NCBI GenBank assembly: GCA_018883185.1
Contig: VEQP01000011.1
Location: forward strand, 22,288-86,287
Length of the DNA: 64,000 bases
Direction of reading: 5' to 3'
Source: Nevskiaceae bacterium
Lineage (GTDB): Bacteria > Pseudomonadota > Gammaproteobacteria > Steroidobacterales > Steroidobacteraceae
The notes under the pieces were generated by a model. The model was not told the DNA's origin. It was given only the letters and a program-made list of their open reading frames with translations, and made no database searches. A program made the translations under genes and the position numbers. Below are positions 52,246-62,600 of this stretch, piece after piece. How positions within the stretch are numbered: the stretch's first letter is position 1; the number at the start of each line of letters is the position of its first letter.

Positions 52246-53409
52246 TCAGCGTACGCCCGCGCCGGCCTGGCCGAGTGCGCGCAGGATATCGGCGCCATCA
52301 CACACGCCGACCACGCGTCCCGCTTCGCTCACGAGTAGCGGATGCCCTGATGACTGCCGCAGTCGCACCAACTCGCGCAGCGACACGCTGCCATGTACCT
52401 GTTCGAGCTGCAGCCTGCGCTCGTCTCGGGTTACCTGGGCCACCGGCGAGTCATCGTCGATCCGCAGTCGGTAAAGGCCTGCGTCATCCAGTAGACGGTA
52501 GCCATCTGACTGCGGCAGCTCCGCGAGCGGTCGCATCACCATGGCGGCGGTGAGCGCTGTCAAAGGATTCATGTGCTGCACGAATTCGGCCACACGCGCA
52601 GTCGCGGGTCGCAGCACGATGTCTTGCGGCGTGCCCGTCTGTACGATCTGCCCGCCCTCCATGATGGCGATTCGATCGCCTAGGCGTAGCGCTTCATCGA
52701 GGTCGTGACTGACGAACAGCAGCGTCTTGCGGGCGCGCTGCTGCAGCGCGCGAAGCTCCTCTTGCAGACGGCTGCGAATCAACGGGTCGAGCGCCGAGAA
52801 GGGTTCGTCCATCAACAGCAGCGGTGCCTGGGTTGCGAAAGCGCGTGCGAGTCCCACTCGCTGTTGCATGCCGCCCGACAATTCATCGATTGATCGCTTC
52901 GCCCAATCGGCGAGCCCCACCCACTGCAGCGCCTGCGCCACGATGCGTTCGCGATCGGCGGGGGAGTCGCCGCGCAGTTGTAGACCGAGGCCGACGTTCT
53001 CTTCGACCGTGCGCCATGGGAGCAGCGCCGCGTGCTGAAACACCATGCTGACGCGGTGTCGCCGCGCTGCCGCCAGAGTGGCCGCATCGCAGCCTGCCAC
53101 ATCGAGTGTCGGACCGCCGGCGCCGAGTCTCACACTGCCGCGCGTGACCGGTGCGAGGCCGTTCGCCGCGCGCAGCAGGGTCGACTTGCCCGAGCCCGAC
53201 AAGCCCATCAATACGCAGATCTCACCCTCAGCCAGATGAAGACTCGCCGCGCGCACTGCGATCGTGACCGCCTCCTCCGCACTGATCGCCGCCGGTTCGT
53301 CGCCGGCATCGAGCCGCGTCAGCGCTTTTTGGACCGCGGTTGCTGCGGCCCGTCCGATGCCGCGCGGATAGATCACATCGACATCGCGAAACTCGAGTGC
53401 GGTGCTCAC
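52246..53409 (-). CDS. Glycine betaine/choline ABC transporter ATP-binding protein
   Basis: A 387-residue ATPase of the ProV/OpuAA/ChoV type. Walker A is GLSGSGKSTLL, the signature is DELSGGMQQRVGLARAFA and Walker B is PLLLMDEPFSALDP, with the H-loop in LLFVSHDLDEALRLGD. A C-terminal region from about 275 carries regulatory CBS-like sequence (VAQVTRDERRLQLEQ; HPLLVSEAGRVVGVCDGADIL). It is coupled to the binding-protein/permease gene by a GTGA overlap. Substrate by context: choline or betaine. Confidence 0.93.
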   Translation of the reverse strand: MSTALEFRDVDVIYPRGIGRAAATAVQKALTRLDAGDEPAAISAEEAVTIAVRAASLHLAEGEICVLMGLSGSGKSTLLRAANGLAPVTRGSVRLGAGGPTLDVAGCDAATLAAARRHRVSMVFQHAALLPWRTVEENVGLGLQLRGDSPADRERIVAQALQWVGLADWAKRSIDELSGGMQQRVGLARAFATQAPLLLMDEPFSALDPLIRSRLQEELRALQQRARKTLLFVSHDLDEALRLGDRIAIMEGGQIVQTGTPQDIVLRPATARVAEFVQHMNPLTALTAAMVMRPLAELPQSDGYRLLDDAGLYRLRIDDDSPVAQVTRDERRLQLEQVHGSVSLRELVRLRQSSGHPLLVSEAGRVVGVCDGADILRALGQAGAGVR

Positions 53410-55247
53410 GAGGGGCGCCTCCCGTCGCGGGGCCGACTCAAACGATCGAGGATTACGGCGAGCAATACGATGGCCAGACCCGCCTCGAAGCCCACATCGA
53501 CTTGCACACTATTGAGCGCCCGAACAACTGGAACACCGAGGCCGCCTGCACCGACCAGCGCGGCGATGACCACCATCGACAGACTCAGCATGATGCACTG
53601 GGTAATGCCGGCGAGAATCGAGGCACGCGCGGCGGGTAGCTCTATGGTTCGCAGGCGCTGCCAGCGCGTGGCACCGAAGGCGTCACCGGCTTCGAGCAGG
53701 GGGCGGGGCACGCTGGTGATGCCGAGATGGGTCAGACGGACCGGTGCTGGTAGGGCAAATATGACTGTGGAGATCAGGCCCGGCACCACTCCGAGACCGA
53801 ACAGTACCAAGGTCGGGATCAGGTAGACGAAGGTCGGCAGGGTCTGCATCAAATCCAGCACAGGGCGCAGCGCCGAGTACAGCCGTGGACGATGCGCGGC
53901 CGCGATACCGAGCGGTACGCCAATCGCGGTCGCCGCGAGCGTGGCGACCGCCACGAGCGCCAGAGTTTCGAGCGTCGCTGCCCAATAGCCCTGGTTCATG
54001 ATGAAGAGCAAGGCCAACGCGACGAATGCGACGAGTGGCCAAGAGCGCTGCAGCAACCAGGCGAGTGCCGCAGTGACCAGCACGATGAGCCACGAGGGCA
54101 GGGCGCGTAAGGCTGCATGTACCCCATCAACCGCACCCCCGACGATGATCGACACCGCATCGAAGACAGGCTTGCCGTGCACTTGGGCATAGCCGATGGC
54201 CTCGGCAATGAACTGACCCAACGGAATCTTGTGGGCAGCAAGTCGCGACTCGAGACTCGCTGGCGGAGGCGCAGACGCCGAGCCGGCACTCGCAGCTGTT
54301 GTCGAAGTCGCGCTACCGCCGAAGCGCTGCACTCCCGCGAGAAAGCGGGGCAAGGCCTCGGGGTGTGCGCGCAACCATTCGGCTGCCGCCACCTCAGGGT
54401 CCAGCTTTCGGTTGAGAATGCCGTCCATCAGCTCGTTTTCCATGGCCGCTGTGAACGTCAGGTTGCGGAGCAGGCGTGCGACGTTGGGGCATTCCTCGAG
54501 ATAGCCTGCGCGGACCAGGGTGTAGATCGTCGCTCCACCGAAATCCGGTCCGAAGCTGTCGTCGCCGCCCGTCAGGTAGCGCATGTCGATGCGCGAGTTC
54601 ATGGGGTGGGGCTGCCAGCCCAGAAAGACGATGGGCTCGCGCGCCGCCACGCTGCGCTCGACTTGAGCGAGCATGCCTTGCTCGCTCGACTCGACGAGGG
54701 TGAAGCCGCCGAGTCCGAAGCGATTGCCTTTGATCAAATCGAGGATCAATCGATTGCCGTCGTTGCCGGGCTCGATGCCATGGATTTTGCGTTGCAAGGC
54801 GCCTGCAAAGCGCGCGATGTCGGCGAAGTCACGCAGTCCTTGCTCGTGCAGGTACGCCGGTACCGCCAGCGTGTAGCGCGCATCCGGCATGTTGGCACCG
54901 ACGATCTGCACGGAGCCGTCGTCGAGATACGGCTGCCGGTCAGCCTGCATCGAGGGCATCCAGTTGCCGAGAAAGACATCCATGTCACGGTTGCGCAGGG
55001 CGGCAAAAGTCACAGGCACCGACAGTACGGTGACCTGCGGGTTGTAGCCTTGCTGCCGGAGGAGATGACTTGCAAAACCGGTCGTCGCGGTGACGTCTGT
55101 CCAGCCGATGTCGGCGAAGCGCACGCGGCCACAGGCGGCCGGCTCTCCCGTCTGGCTGGCGTTCGCCTGCGCGACCCCGAGCGAGGGTAGTAGTCCCAAA
55201 AGGACGCTCGCCACAAGGCCGGCGAGACTTGACCCAAGACCGCGCAT
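53406..55247 (-). CDS. Choline/betaine ABC transporter: binding protein fused to permease
   Basis: Single chain of about 613 residues: signal peptide (GLVASVLLGLLPSLGVAQA), periplasmic ChoX-like binding domain (FADIGWTDVTATTGFASHLL; RDMDVFLGNWMPSM), a Pro/Ala/Ser linker, then a ChoW/ProW-type permease with the EAA loop LLEAGDAFGATRWQRLRTIELP. ATG 55247 is chosen because it begins directly with the signal peptide. The frame also runs up to an ATG at 55304 with a nearby GAGGG, but that would place a BetI-like palindrome inside the coding part. Divergent from betI-betB. Confidence 0.9.
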   Translation of the reverse strand: MRGLGSSLAGLVASVLLGLLPSLGVAQANASQTGEPAACGRVRFADIGWTDVTATTGFASHLLRQQGYNPQVTVLSVPVTFAALRNRDMDVFLGNWMPSMQADRQPYLDDGSVQIVGANMPDARYTLAVPAYLHEQGLRDFADIARFAGALQRKIHGIEPGNDGNRLILDLIKGNRFGLGGFTLVESSEQGMLAQVERSVAAREPIVFLGWQPHPMNSRIDMRYLTGGDDSFGPDFGGATIYTLVRAGYLEECPNVARLLRNLTFTAAMENELMDGILNRKLDPEVAAAEWLRAHPEALPRFLAGVQRFGGSATSTTAASAGSASAPPPASLESRLAAHKIPLGQFIAEAIGYAQVHGKPVFDAVSIIVGGAVDGVHAALRALPSWLIVLVTAALAWLLQRSWPLVAFVALALLFIMNQGYWAATLETLALVAVATLAATAIGVPLGIAAAHRPRLYSALRPVLDLMQTLPTFVYLIPTLVLFGLGVVPGLISTVIFALPAPVRLTHLGITSVPRPLLEAGDAFGATRWQRLRTIELPAARASILAGITQCIMLSLSMVVIAALVGAGGLGVPVVRALNSVQVDVGFEAGLAIVLLAVILDRLSRPRDGRRPS

Positions 55248-55278
55248 CACGGCAGTATGCGCGCCAAGATGAAGCCAT

Positions 55279-55294
55279 TTGAACGAGCGTTCAA
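55279..55294. promoter_or_regulatory. BetI-like operator palindrome
   Basis: TTGAACGAGCGTTCAA is a perfect 7+7 inverted repeat around two bases, in the divergent region between the choline transporter and betI-betB. It resembles the TTGAACGTTCAA core known for BetI operators, with a two-base insertion at the centre. Repressor binding here would control both transporter and choline oxidation genes. The rest of the gap up to 55414 is AT-rich and non-coding. Confidence 0.55.
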
Positions 55295-55414
55295 GACCTA
55301 TCATCTAACCCTCGGTTAATTACCTAACTTCATGTTTCAGCGGGTTTATTTTTTGAACTTCTCACGCTGTTTCGAGGTTTAAGTGGCGCCTTTTAAGCCG
55401 ATCCGGAGATTACA

Positions 55415-57499
55415 TTGAACGACACTACAACCCCTTCGGCGAGCGCCTCTCATGGCCGTTCGGCCGATGCCAGTCGCCGCCTGCAACTGATCGAAGTCAC
55501 GCTGGCGAGTCTGGCAGAAGTCGGTGCACAGGGCACGACCCTCGCCCACATTGCCGGCAAGGCGGGCGTGTCGGCGGGCCTGGTGGCGCATTACTTCACC
55601 GACAAGGAAGGCCTGCTTGAAGCGGCGTTTCGCGCCTTGCTCGCGAAGCATCGGCAGCAACTGCGCTGGCGTTTGACCGCGGCGTCGACGCCGAGCGATC
55701 GGCTCAAGGCCTGCGTTGAGGCCTGTTTGTCACCCGAGGGTTTGCGCGCCAGTGACAGCCGCGCATGGCTCGCGTTCTGGAGTCTCGTGCACCAGTCGGC
55801 CTCGCTCGCGCGCATTCAGCGGGTGTATCAGGGACGCATGCTCTCCACGCTCCGTGGCGCCTTGCGGTCGCTCGTTCCGGCGTCGGAGCTTGCCGAGCGC
55901 GCCACCAGTATCGCGGCGCTGCTCGAGGGGACGTGGCTGCAGGCGGCGTTGGCGGGGGCGACGGCCGGCGATAGCACGCAGCTCAGCGAACGGGTACTGC
56001 GGCATGTGACGACCGCGCTCGCTGAGCGTCTGCCGCCGGTGCCCGAGGTATCCACCCGCACCGAGTCGATTGATCGCGGGGGTTCAGGTGAGGCAGAGCG
56101 CATGGCGAGCCACAACCCGGCCACCGGCGAAGTGCTCGCCTGGGTGCCCGTGGCGGGGCCGCTGCAGATCGACGAGGCGGTTGCCCGTGCGCAGGCCGCG
56201 CAGCCTGCCTGGGCCGCGCTCACTGGCACGGAACGGGCGCGCATCCTTCGCCGCGTTTCGGACATCCTGCGCCAGCGCAACGATGAGCTCTCATTGATCG
56301 AAATGCGCGACACCGGCAAGCCGATTCAAGAGACCCGCGTTGTCGACATCGTCTCGGGTGTCGAGTGCTTCGAATACTTTGCCGCGCTGGCGACGGGTGC
56401 CTCGGGCGAGCATATCGATCTTGGACCGGCGGCCTTTGGTTACACCCGGCGTGAAGCACTCGGCGTGGTAGCCGGTATCGGCGCATGGAACTATCCGATG
56501 CAGTCGGCTTGCTGGAAGTCGGCGCCGGCGCTGGCGTTTGGCAACGCGATGATCTTTAAGCCTGCCGAACTCACGCCGCTCAGTGCCGCAGAGTTGCCGG
56601 CGATCATGCGTGCCGCAGGCGTACCTGAGGGTGTCTTCCAAGTCGTGCAGGGCGGCACCGAGACGGGTCGGTTGCTGGTGCGCCATCCGGGGATCGCCAA
56701 GGTGTCGTTGACCGGTGCAGTGGAAACCGGCAAAGCTGTGATGGCGGACGCCGCGAGCACGCTGAAGCATCTGACCCTCGAACTCGGCGGCAAGTCGCCG
56801 TTGCTGATCTTTCCCGATGCACAACTCGATCAGGCGGTTTCGGGCGCGCTGCTCGGCAATTTCTACTCCGCTGGCGAGGTGTGTTCGAACGCGACCCGCG
56901 TTTTCGTGCATCGTTCGATCAAAGAGGAGTTCCTGCGCCGTTTGCTGGCTCGGGTGGCGGTGATGAAGATCGGCGACCCGGCTGATCCGACAACGCAGGT
57001 GGGTTCGCTGATCTCCGAAGAGCATCTGCGCAAGGTCATGTCGTACATCGAGCGCGGCCAGGCCGAGGGCGCACGTCTGCTCATCGGCGGCAAGCGGGTC
57101 ACCGACGGCCCGCTCGCGCGCGGCTTCTACGTCACCCCGACCGTGTTCGATCAATGTCATGACGACATGAGTATCGTGCGCGAGGAGATCTTCGGACCGG
57201 TGATGATGGTGCTCGAGTTCGATGACGAGGAGGAGGCGATCCGGCGTGCCAACGATACGCAGTTTGGCCTGTCGGCGGGCGTGTTCACGCAGGATCTGAA
57301 CCGCGCGCATCGGGTGATCGAGAAACTGCAAGCCGGCAGCTGCTGGATCAACCACTACAACGTCTGTCCGATGGAACTGCCCTTCGGCGGCTACAAGCAC
57401 TCGGGCTTCGGTCGCGAGAACGGCCGCATCACCATGGAGTACTACACGCAGTTGAAGAGCGTGTACGTGGCTAAGGGCAACATCGACTCACCCTACTGA
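55415..57499 (+). CDS. BetI-BetB fusion: TetR regulator joined to betaine aldehyde dehydrogenase
   Basis: One open frame of 694 codons. Residues about 20-205 are BetI: helix-turn-helix (GTTLAHIAGKAGVSAGLVAHYFTDKEGLLEA) and the BetI ligand domain (SRAWLAFWSLVHQSASLARIQRV; ALLEGTWLQAALAG). After a linker of about 25 residues, BetB starts near residue 231 (ASHNPATGEV), lacking the first 20 or so residues of E. coli BetB. BetB has its catalytic Cys in SAGEVCSNATRVFV and Glu in TLELGGKSPLLIF. Start is TTG 55415 with GGAG upstream. ATG 56102 with AGGTGAG nine bases before it could also give free BetB. betA follows after nine bases. Confidence 0.93.
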   Translation: MNDTTTPSASASHGRSADASRRLQLIEVTLASLAEVGAQGTTLAHIAGKAGVSAGLVAHYFTDKEGLLEAAFRALLAKHRQQLRWRLTAASTPSDRLKACVEACLSPEGLRASDSRAWLAFWSLVHQSASLARIQRVYQGRMLSTLRGALRSLVPASELAERATSIAALLEGTWLQAALAGATAGDSTQLSERVLRHVTTALAERLPPVPEVSTRTESIDRGGSGEAERMASHNPATGEVLAWVPVAGPLQIDEAVARAQAAQPAWAALTGTERARILRRVSDILRQRNDELSLIEMRDTGKPIQETRVVDIVSGVECFEYFAALATGASGEHIDLGPAAFGYTRREALGVVAGIGAWNYPMQSACWKSAPALAFGNAMIFKPAELTPLSAAELPAIMRAAGVPEGVFQVVQGGTETGRLLVRHPGIAKVSLTGAVETGKAVMADAASTLKHLTLELGGKSPLLIFPDAQLDQAVSGALLGNFYSAGEVCSNATRVFVHRSIKEEFLRRLLARVAVMKIGDPADPTTQVGSLISEEHLRKVMSYIERGQAEGARLLIGGKRVTDGPLARGFYVTPTVFDQCHDDMSIVREEIFGPVMMVLEFDDEEEAIRRANDTQFGLSAGVFTQDLNRAHRVIEKLQAGSCWINHYNVCPMELPFGGYKHSGFGRENGRITMEYYTQLKSVYVAKGNIDSPY

Positions 57500-57508
57500 G
57501 ATAGCCCC

Positions 57509-59170
57509 ATGCGCCACGAGGAATTCGACTACATCATCGTCGGTGCGGGTTCGGCGGGCTGCGTGCTGGCCAATCGGCTGACGGCGGACGGCAAGAAGCG
57601 CGTGCTGCTGCTCGAGTTTGGCGGCTCCGATCGCTCGGTCTTCATTCGCATGCCCTCGGCGCTCGCGATTCCGATGAATCGGCGGCGCTACAACTGGTAC
57701 TACCACAGCGAGCCCGAGCCTGGTCTCGAGGGCCGTCGATTGCATACGCCGCGTGGCAAGGTGCTGGGCGGCTCCTCGTCGATCAACGGCATGGTCTATA
57801 TCCGCGGTAACCCGCTCGATTTCGAACGCTGGCAGCAGGAGGGTGCGCACGGTTGGGGCTATGCCGACGTGTTGCCGTATTTCCGTCGCGCAGAGACTCG
57901 TGCGAGTGGTGGTGACGACTATCGCGGTGATTCGGGTCCGCTGCAGACACGTTACGGAACGTTGCAAAACCCGCTGCACGCTGCCTGGCTCGCGGCAACG
58001 CGCGAGGCGGGTTACCCGCTGACCGACGACATCAATGGTTTTCAGCAGGAAGGCTTCGGCCGCTTCGACATGACGGTGGGTGGCGGACAACGCTGCAGCG
58101 CTGCGGTCGCTTACTTGCACCCGATCCGTTCCCGACCCAACCTCACCGTGCGCACGGGCACTTTGGCCGAGCGTATCGTGCTCTCACAGGGACGCGCGAG
58201 CGGGGTGCAATACCGCCAAGGCTCGCGCCGTCACACCGTGCATGCGACTTGTGAAGTGATCGTCAGTGCGGGCCCCATCAATTCGCCGCAGTTGCTCAAG
58301 CTCTCCGGTGTCGGACCTGCAGATGAGCTGGCGGCGCTCGGCATCGCGGTGGCGCACGAGCTGCCTGGCGTCGGCGAAAACCTGCAGGACCATCTCGAGT
58401 TCTATTTCCAGCACGCTTGTCGCGAGCCCGTGAGTCTCTATTCGGCGACGCGACCGTGGTCGAAAGCCTGGATCGGCGCGCGCTGGTTGCTATCGCGATC
58501 AGGGCTCGGCGCCACCAATCATTTTGAAACGGGCGGGTTCATCCGCAGTCGACCGGGGGTTCGTTACCCCGACATCCAGTATCACTTTCTGCCTTTGGCT
58601 GTGGCCTACGACGGCTCGAGCGGAGCCAGCGAACACGGTTTTCAGGCCCACGTCGGGCCGATGCGTTCGCGCAGCCGCGGCTGGGTACGTTTGCGCTCGA
58701 CGGATCCGGCCGAGGCGCCGCGGATCCTGTTCAACTATTTGAGCGAGCCCGAAGATCTGGTGGAAATGCGCGCCTGCGTTCGCCTGACGCGTGAAATCTT
58801 TGCCCAACCCGCGTTCGAGCGCTACCGAGGTCGCGAGATCCAGCCCGGTGTTGGCGTACAAACCGATGCCGAGATCGACGCTTTCGTGCGCCGGCACGTG
58901 GAGAGTGCGTATCACCCCTGCGGTACCTGCCGAATGGGCGATGCGAACGATGCAATGGCTGTCGTCGATCCGCAGACCCGCGTGCGAGGGCTTGAGGGCT
59001 TGCGCGTCGTCGACTCCTCGATCATGCCGTCTGTGACCACGGGTAATCTGAACGCACCCACGATCATGCTGGCCGAAAAAGCAGCCGATCACATTCTGGG
59101 CGGGGGAATGCTGCCGCCAGCGAAGGTGGGCTTCCACCTCGCTGAGGGTTGGGAAACGTCACAGCGTTGA
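57509..59170 (+). CDS. betA: BetA choline dehydrogenase
   Basis: GMC-family FAD oxidoreductase (553 residues) oxidising choline to betaine aldehyde. The ADP-binding fold DYIIVGAGSAGCVLANRL is at the N-terminus, GGSSSINGMVYIRGNPLDFERW and SAGPINSPQLLKLSGVG are the GMC signatures, and the catalytic His is in ESAYHPCGTCRMG. The BetB part of the upstream fusion takes the product on to glycine betaine. The end overlaps the convergent soxG end by 12 bases. Confidence 0.95.
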   Translation: MRHEEFDYIIVGAGSAGCVLANRLTADGKKRVLLLEFGGSDRSVFIRMPSALAIPMNRRRYNWYYHSEPEPGLEGRRLHTPRGKVLGGSSSINGMVYIRGNPLDFERWQQEGAHGWGYADVLPYFRRAETRASGGDDYRGDSGPLQTRYGTLQNPLHAAWLAATREAGYPLTDDINGFQQEGFGRFDMTVGGGQRCSAAVAYLHPIRSRPNLTVRTGTLAERIVLSQGRASGVQYRQGSRRHTVHATCEVIVSAGPINSPQLLKLSGVGPADELAALGIAVAHELPGVGENLQDHLEFYFQHACREPVSLYSATRPWSKAWIGARWLLSRSGLGATNHFETGGFIRSRPGVRYPDIQYHFLPLAVAYDGSSGASEHGFQAHVGPMRSRSRGWVRLRSTDPAEAPRILFNYLSEPEDLVEMRACVRLTREIFAQPAFERYRGREIQPGVGVQTDAEIDAFVRRHVESAYHPCGTCRMGDANDAMAVVDPQTRVRGLEGLRVVDSSIMPSVTTGNLNAPTIMLAEKAADHILGGGMLPPAKVGFHLAEGWETSQR

Positions 59171-59683
59171 GACGGGCAGATCCTGCGCGGCTTCGATCAG
59201 CCAGCGCTCGAAGTAGTCGGCATAAGAACGCCAGATCTCGACGTGGAAATCGTTGGAGCCACGACGCCAGAGCACGATCTCGGCCTTGTTGAACAGCGTT
59301 CGGCTGCAGCGGCCTACGGGAAACTGCGTCGGCTCGAGATCCAAAGGACAGCCGCAATTAAGCAATTCGCTGATGCTTTGGCCCTGTAGTCGACGCGAGA
59401 CCTGTCGGTGGGTCACTTCGACCAGCGAGTGCGGCTGATCAGCGAGGGCGCTCGCCACTCGCGGGGCGATCTGCGGCGTCTGGTCTTGCCACGCGAGTAT
59501 CAAGCGCTCGTCGGGCCCGAGCCAGAGCAGGGCGAACGCACCGTTGTCGCGCGCCTCGCTTGTGACGACATCCGAGTCGAAACCGAGCGCTTGCGCTGCC
59601 GCGGCGAGTGTCATCGCATCGGCTTGCAGCACGAAGCGCTCAGTGGGGCTCGCGACCGACAACCCGCTCATCGACTCAGACAT
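59159..59683 (-). CDS. soxG: SoxG, sarcosine oxidase gamma subunit
   Basis: A 174-residue protein from ATG 59683. LLWLGPDERLILAWQ, HSLVEVTHRQVSRRLQGQSISELLNCGCPLDLEPTQFPVGRCSRTLFNKAEIVLWRR and FHVEIWRSYADYFERWL are clear SoxG segments. It is structurally related to part of the THF-binding fold and stabilises the heterotetramer. Its start overlaps the soxA stop by eight bases; the longer upstream frame only shadows soxA. Confidence 0.93.
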   Translation of the reverse strand: MSESMSGLSVASPTERFVLQADAMTLAAAAQALGFDSDVVTSEARDNGAFALLWLGPDERLILAWQDQTPQIAPRVASALADQPHSLVEVTHRQVSRRLQGQSISELLNCGCPLDLEPTQFPVGRCSRTLFNKAEIVLWRRGSNDFHVEIWRSYADYFERWLIEAAQDLPVSTL

Positions 59684-62600
59684 TGAGGCGCGCTCCCTTC
59701 GGATCGTAGAACACCGGGTTGCACACTTCGACGGGGATCTCCCCGTCCGGCATGGGGATGTACAGCGTCTGCCCCATGCGTGAGCGACCTCCAGCGACCA
59801 CCGCCATCGCAATAGAGCGGCCCAGCGTGGCGCTGGCGTAGGAGGAGGTCACGTGCCCGATGAGCGTCATCGGCGCGCGCTGATTTGGGGTATCGACGAT
59901 TTGCGCGCCTTCTTCTAGAACAACCTGCGGGTCGCGCGTCAGCAGCCCCACGAGTTGCTTGCGATCGCTGCGCTGCATCGAGGGCCTTGCCAGGGCGCGC
60001 TTGCCGACGAAATCGCGTTTGCTCTTGCCGATGGCCCAGGAGAGGCCGACGTCATCGGGAGTGAGGGTGCCGTCGGTATCCTGACCGATGATGATGAAGC
60101 CTTTTTCGGCGCGCAGCACATGCATGGTTTCCGTGCCGTAGGGCGTGAGTCCGAAGCGTTCACCCGCCGCGTGGAGCGCCGCGATGACTTTGGCGCCCTC
60201 GCTGGCCGGTACGTTCACCTCGAAGCCGAGCTCACCGGTGAAGCTGACGCGAAAGAGCAGCATCGGCACGCCTTGCAGCGTGCCTTCCACCACACCCATG
60301 TGCGGTAGGGCTGCGGCCGAGATATCGAGTCCATCGACGAGCGGCGCGAGCAGCTCTCTGGCGCGCGGCCCTTGCAGTGCGATGACCGCCCACTCCTCGG
60401 TGGTCGAGGTCAGCCAGACCTTGAGGTCGGACCATTCGGTCTGCCGGTAGTCCTCCATCATCGCGAGCACGCGCGCCGCGCCGCCCGTGGTGGTGGTCAC
60501 GTGGAAGCGATCTTCCGCCACGCGTGCCACGACACCGTCGTCGTAGACGAAGCCGTCATCGCGTAGCAGCACGCCGTACTTGCTTCTGCCAACGGCGAGT
60601 TTGCTCCACTCGTTGACGTACATGCGGTTCATGAATTCGACCGCATCCGGGCCGACCACCGCGATCTTGCCGAGCGTGGAGGCATCGAAGATGCCGCAGT
60701 GCTCGCGCACGGCGCGGCATTCGCGAGCGACGGCGGCATGCATGTCCTCACGGCCGCGCGGGAAGTAGCGCGCGCGCTTCCACAGGCTCACATCCTCGAA
60801 CACCGCTCCCTGCTGCACGGCCCAGGCGTGCATGGGTGTGCGACGGACGGGATCGAACAGTTCGCCCCGGGCTTGTCCGGCGAAACTCGCGAACGTGACG
60901 GGGGTGTAGGGCATGCGGAAGGTTGTCAGACCGACCGCGGGCACTGCCTGCCCAAGCTCGCGCGCGGCGTGATGCAGCGCGTTGAGGTTCGAGGTCTTGC
61001 CCTGATCGGTCGCCATGCCGGTCGTGGTGTAACGCTTGATGTGTTCGATCGAGCGGAAGCCTTCGCGTACCGCCAGATCGAGATCGCGCAGCGTGACATC
61101 GTGTTGGAAATCGACGAACGCTTTCGGGCCGTGCGTGGCCAGCTCGGCACGCGGCACGTCGAGCGGTGGCGCTGCATTGGCTGACCGCTCGACTGTGAAG
61201 TTCGGCACGGCGATGGCCGAATCGCCCGCGCCGAGTGCCGCGGCAGCAGCCGCGACGCCGGCGCGTGCGCCATCGAGCAAGGCCTCGGCCAGAGCAGCGA
61301 TGCCGCGACACGCGCCCGCCGAGCGCTCCTGTTCGGCGGACTCGCCAGGCACGAATACCTGTAGCGTTTCATCGTAGCGAAGTCGACCGCGGGACTGCGA
61401 GAACAGATGCACGCTCGGCACGTAACCACCCGCCATGAGCACGAGGTCGCAGTCGATCGAGCGACGTTCACTCAGTGCGCCGCTCGAGTCGATGCGGGCG
61501 ATGTCGACGCCCGTGACGCGATTACCGCCGCGAGTCGCGACGATACGAAGGCCGCTGTCGCAGGATACGCCCGATTCGCGCAAAGCCAGCAGTGCGGGTC
61601 GATCGGCCTGCGATCGCAGATCAATGAATTGCACGATTTTGGCGCCAGCGGCCTGCAGCGAACGCGCGACGCGGTAGGCGCTGTCGCAGGCGCTCGCCAC
61701 GACGATCCGGTGCCCGGGCAGTACCGCGTGATGCTTGAGATAGTGCAATGCTGCGCTGCATAGCATGATGCCCGGGCGATCGTTGCCCGGAAACACCAGC
61801 GGCTGCTCGATGGCGCCCGTCGCAAGAACGACTTCACGCGCCCGCACTTGCCAGAGGCGCTCGCGTGCGAGGCCGGGCGGTGGCGTGGCCAGATGATCGG
61901 TCAGGCGCTCGCTCAGACCGATGAGGTTGTGCGGAAAGTAGCCGAACGCCGTGGTCCGCGGCAGTACGCGGACCCGTGGATTGGCACGCAGTTGACCGAG
62001 TGTCGCATCGACCCATTCCGCGGTAGTGCGGCCATCGATGCGCGCTGCATCGTCGAGCAGCAACGTCCCGCCCATCTGCGGGCGCTCGTCGCAAATGATC
62101 ACCCGTGCGCCGCTAGCGGCAGCCGCCTGCGCGGCGGCGAGACCTGCGGCTCCCGCACCGATCACGAGCACATCGCAGTGCGCGTATTGCTGTGCATAAC
62201 GGTCCGGATCAGCGAGGCGAGGTGCCTTGCCGAGACCTGCCGTGCGACGGATCAGCGGCTCGTAAAGCTTGTGCCACGCACTGCGCGGCCACATGAAGGT
62301 CTTGTAGTAAAAGCCTGCGGGCAGCAGCGCTGAAAACCATTCCGCGATCTGACCGATGTCGAAGGCGAGACTCGGCCAACGATTCTGGCTGAAGGCGCAA
62401 AGACCGTCGTAAAGCTCAACCTGTGTGGCGCGCAGGTTCGGCGTACAGCGTGCCTCGTCGCGTCGTACCGTAACGAGCGCACAGGGCTCCTCCGGTCCGG
62501 CTGTCATGATGCCGCGCGGGCGGTGGTATTTGAATGAGCGGCCGAGCAGGTGCACACCGTTGGCGAGCAGGGCTGACGCGAGCGTGTCGCCGGCAAATCC

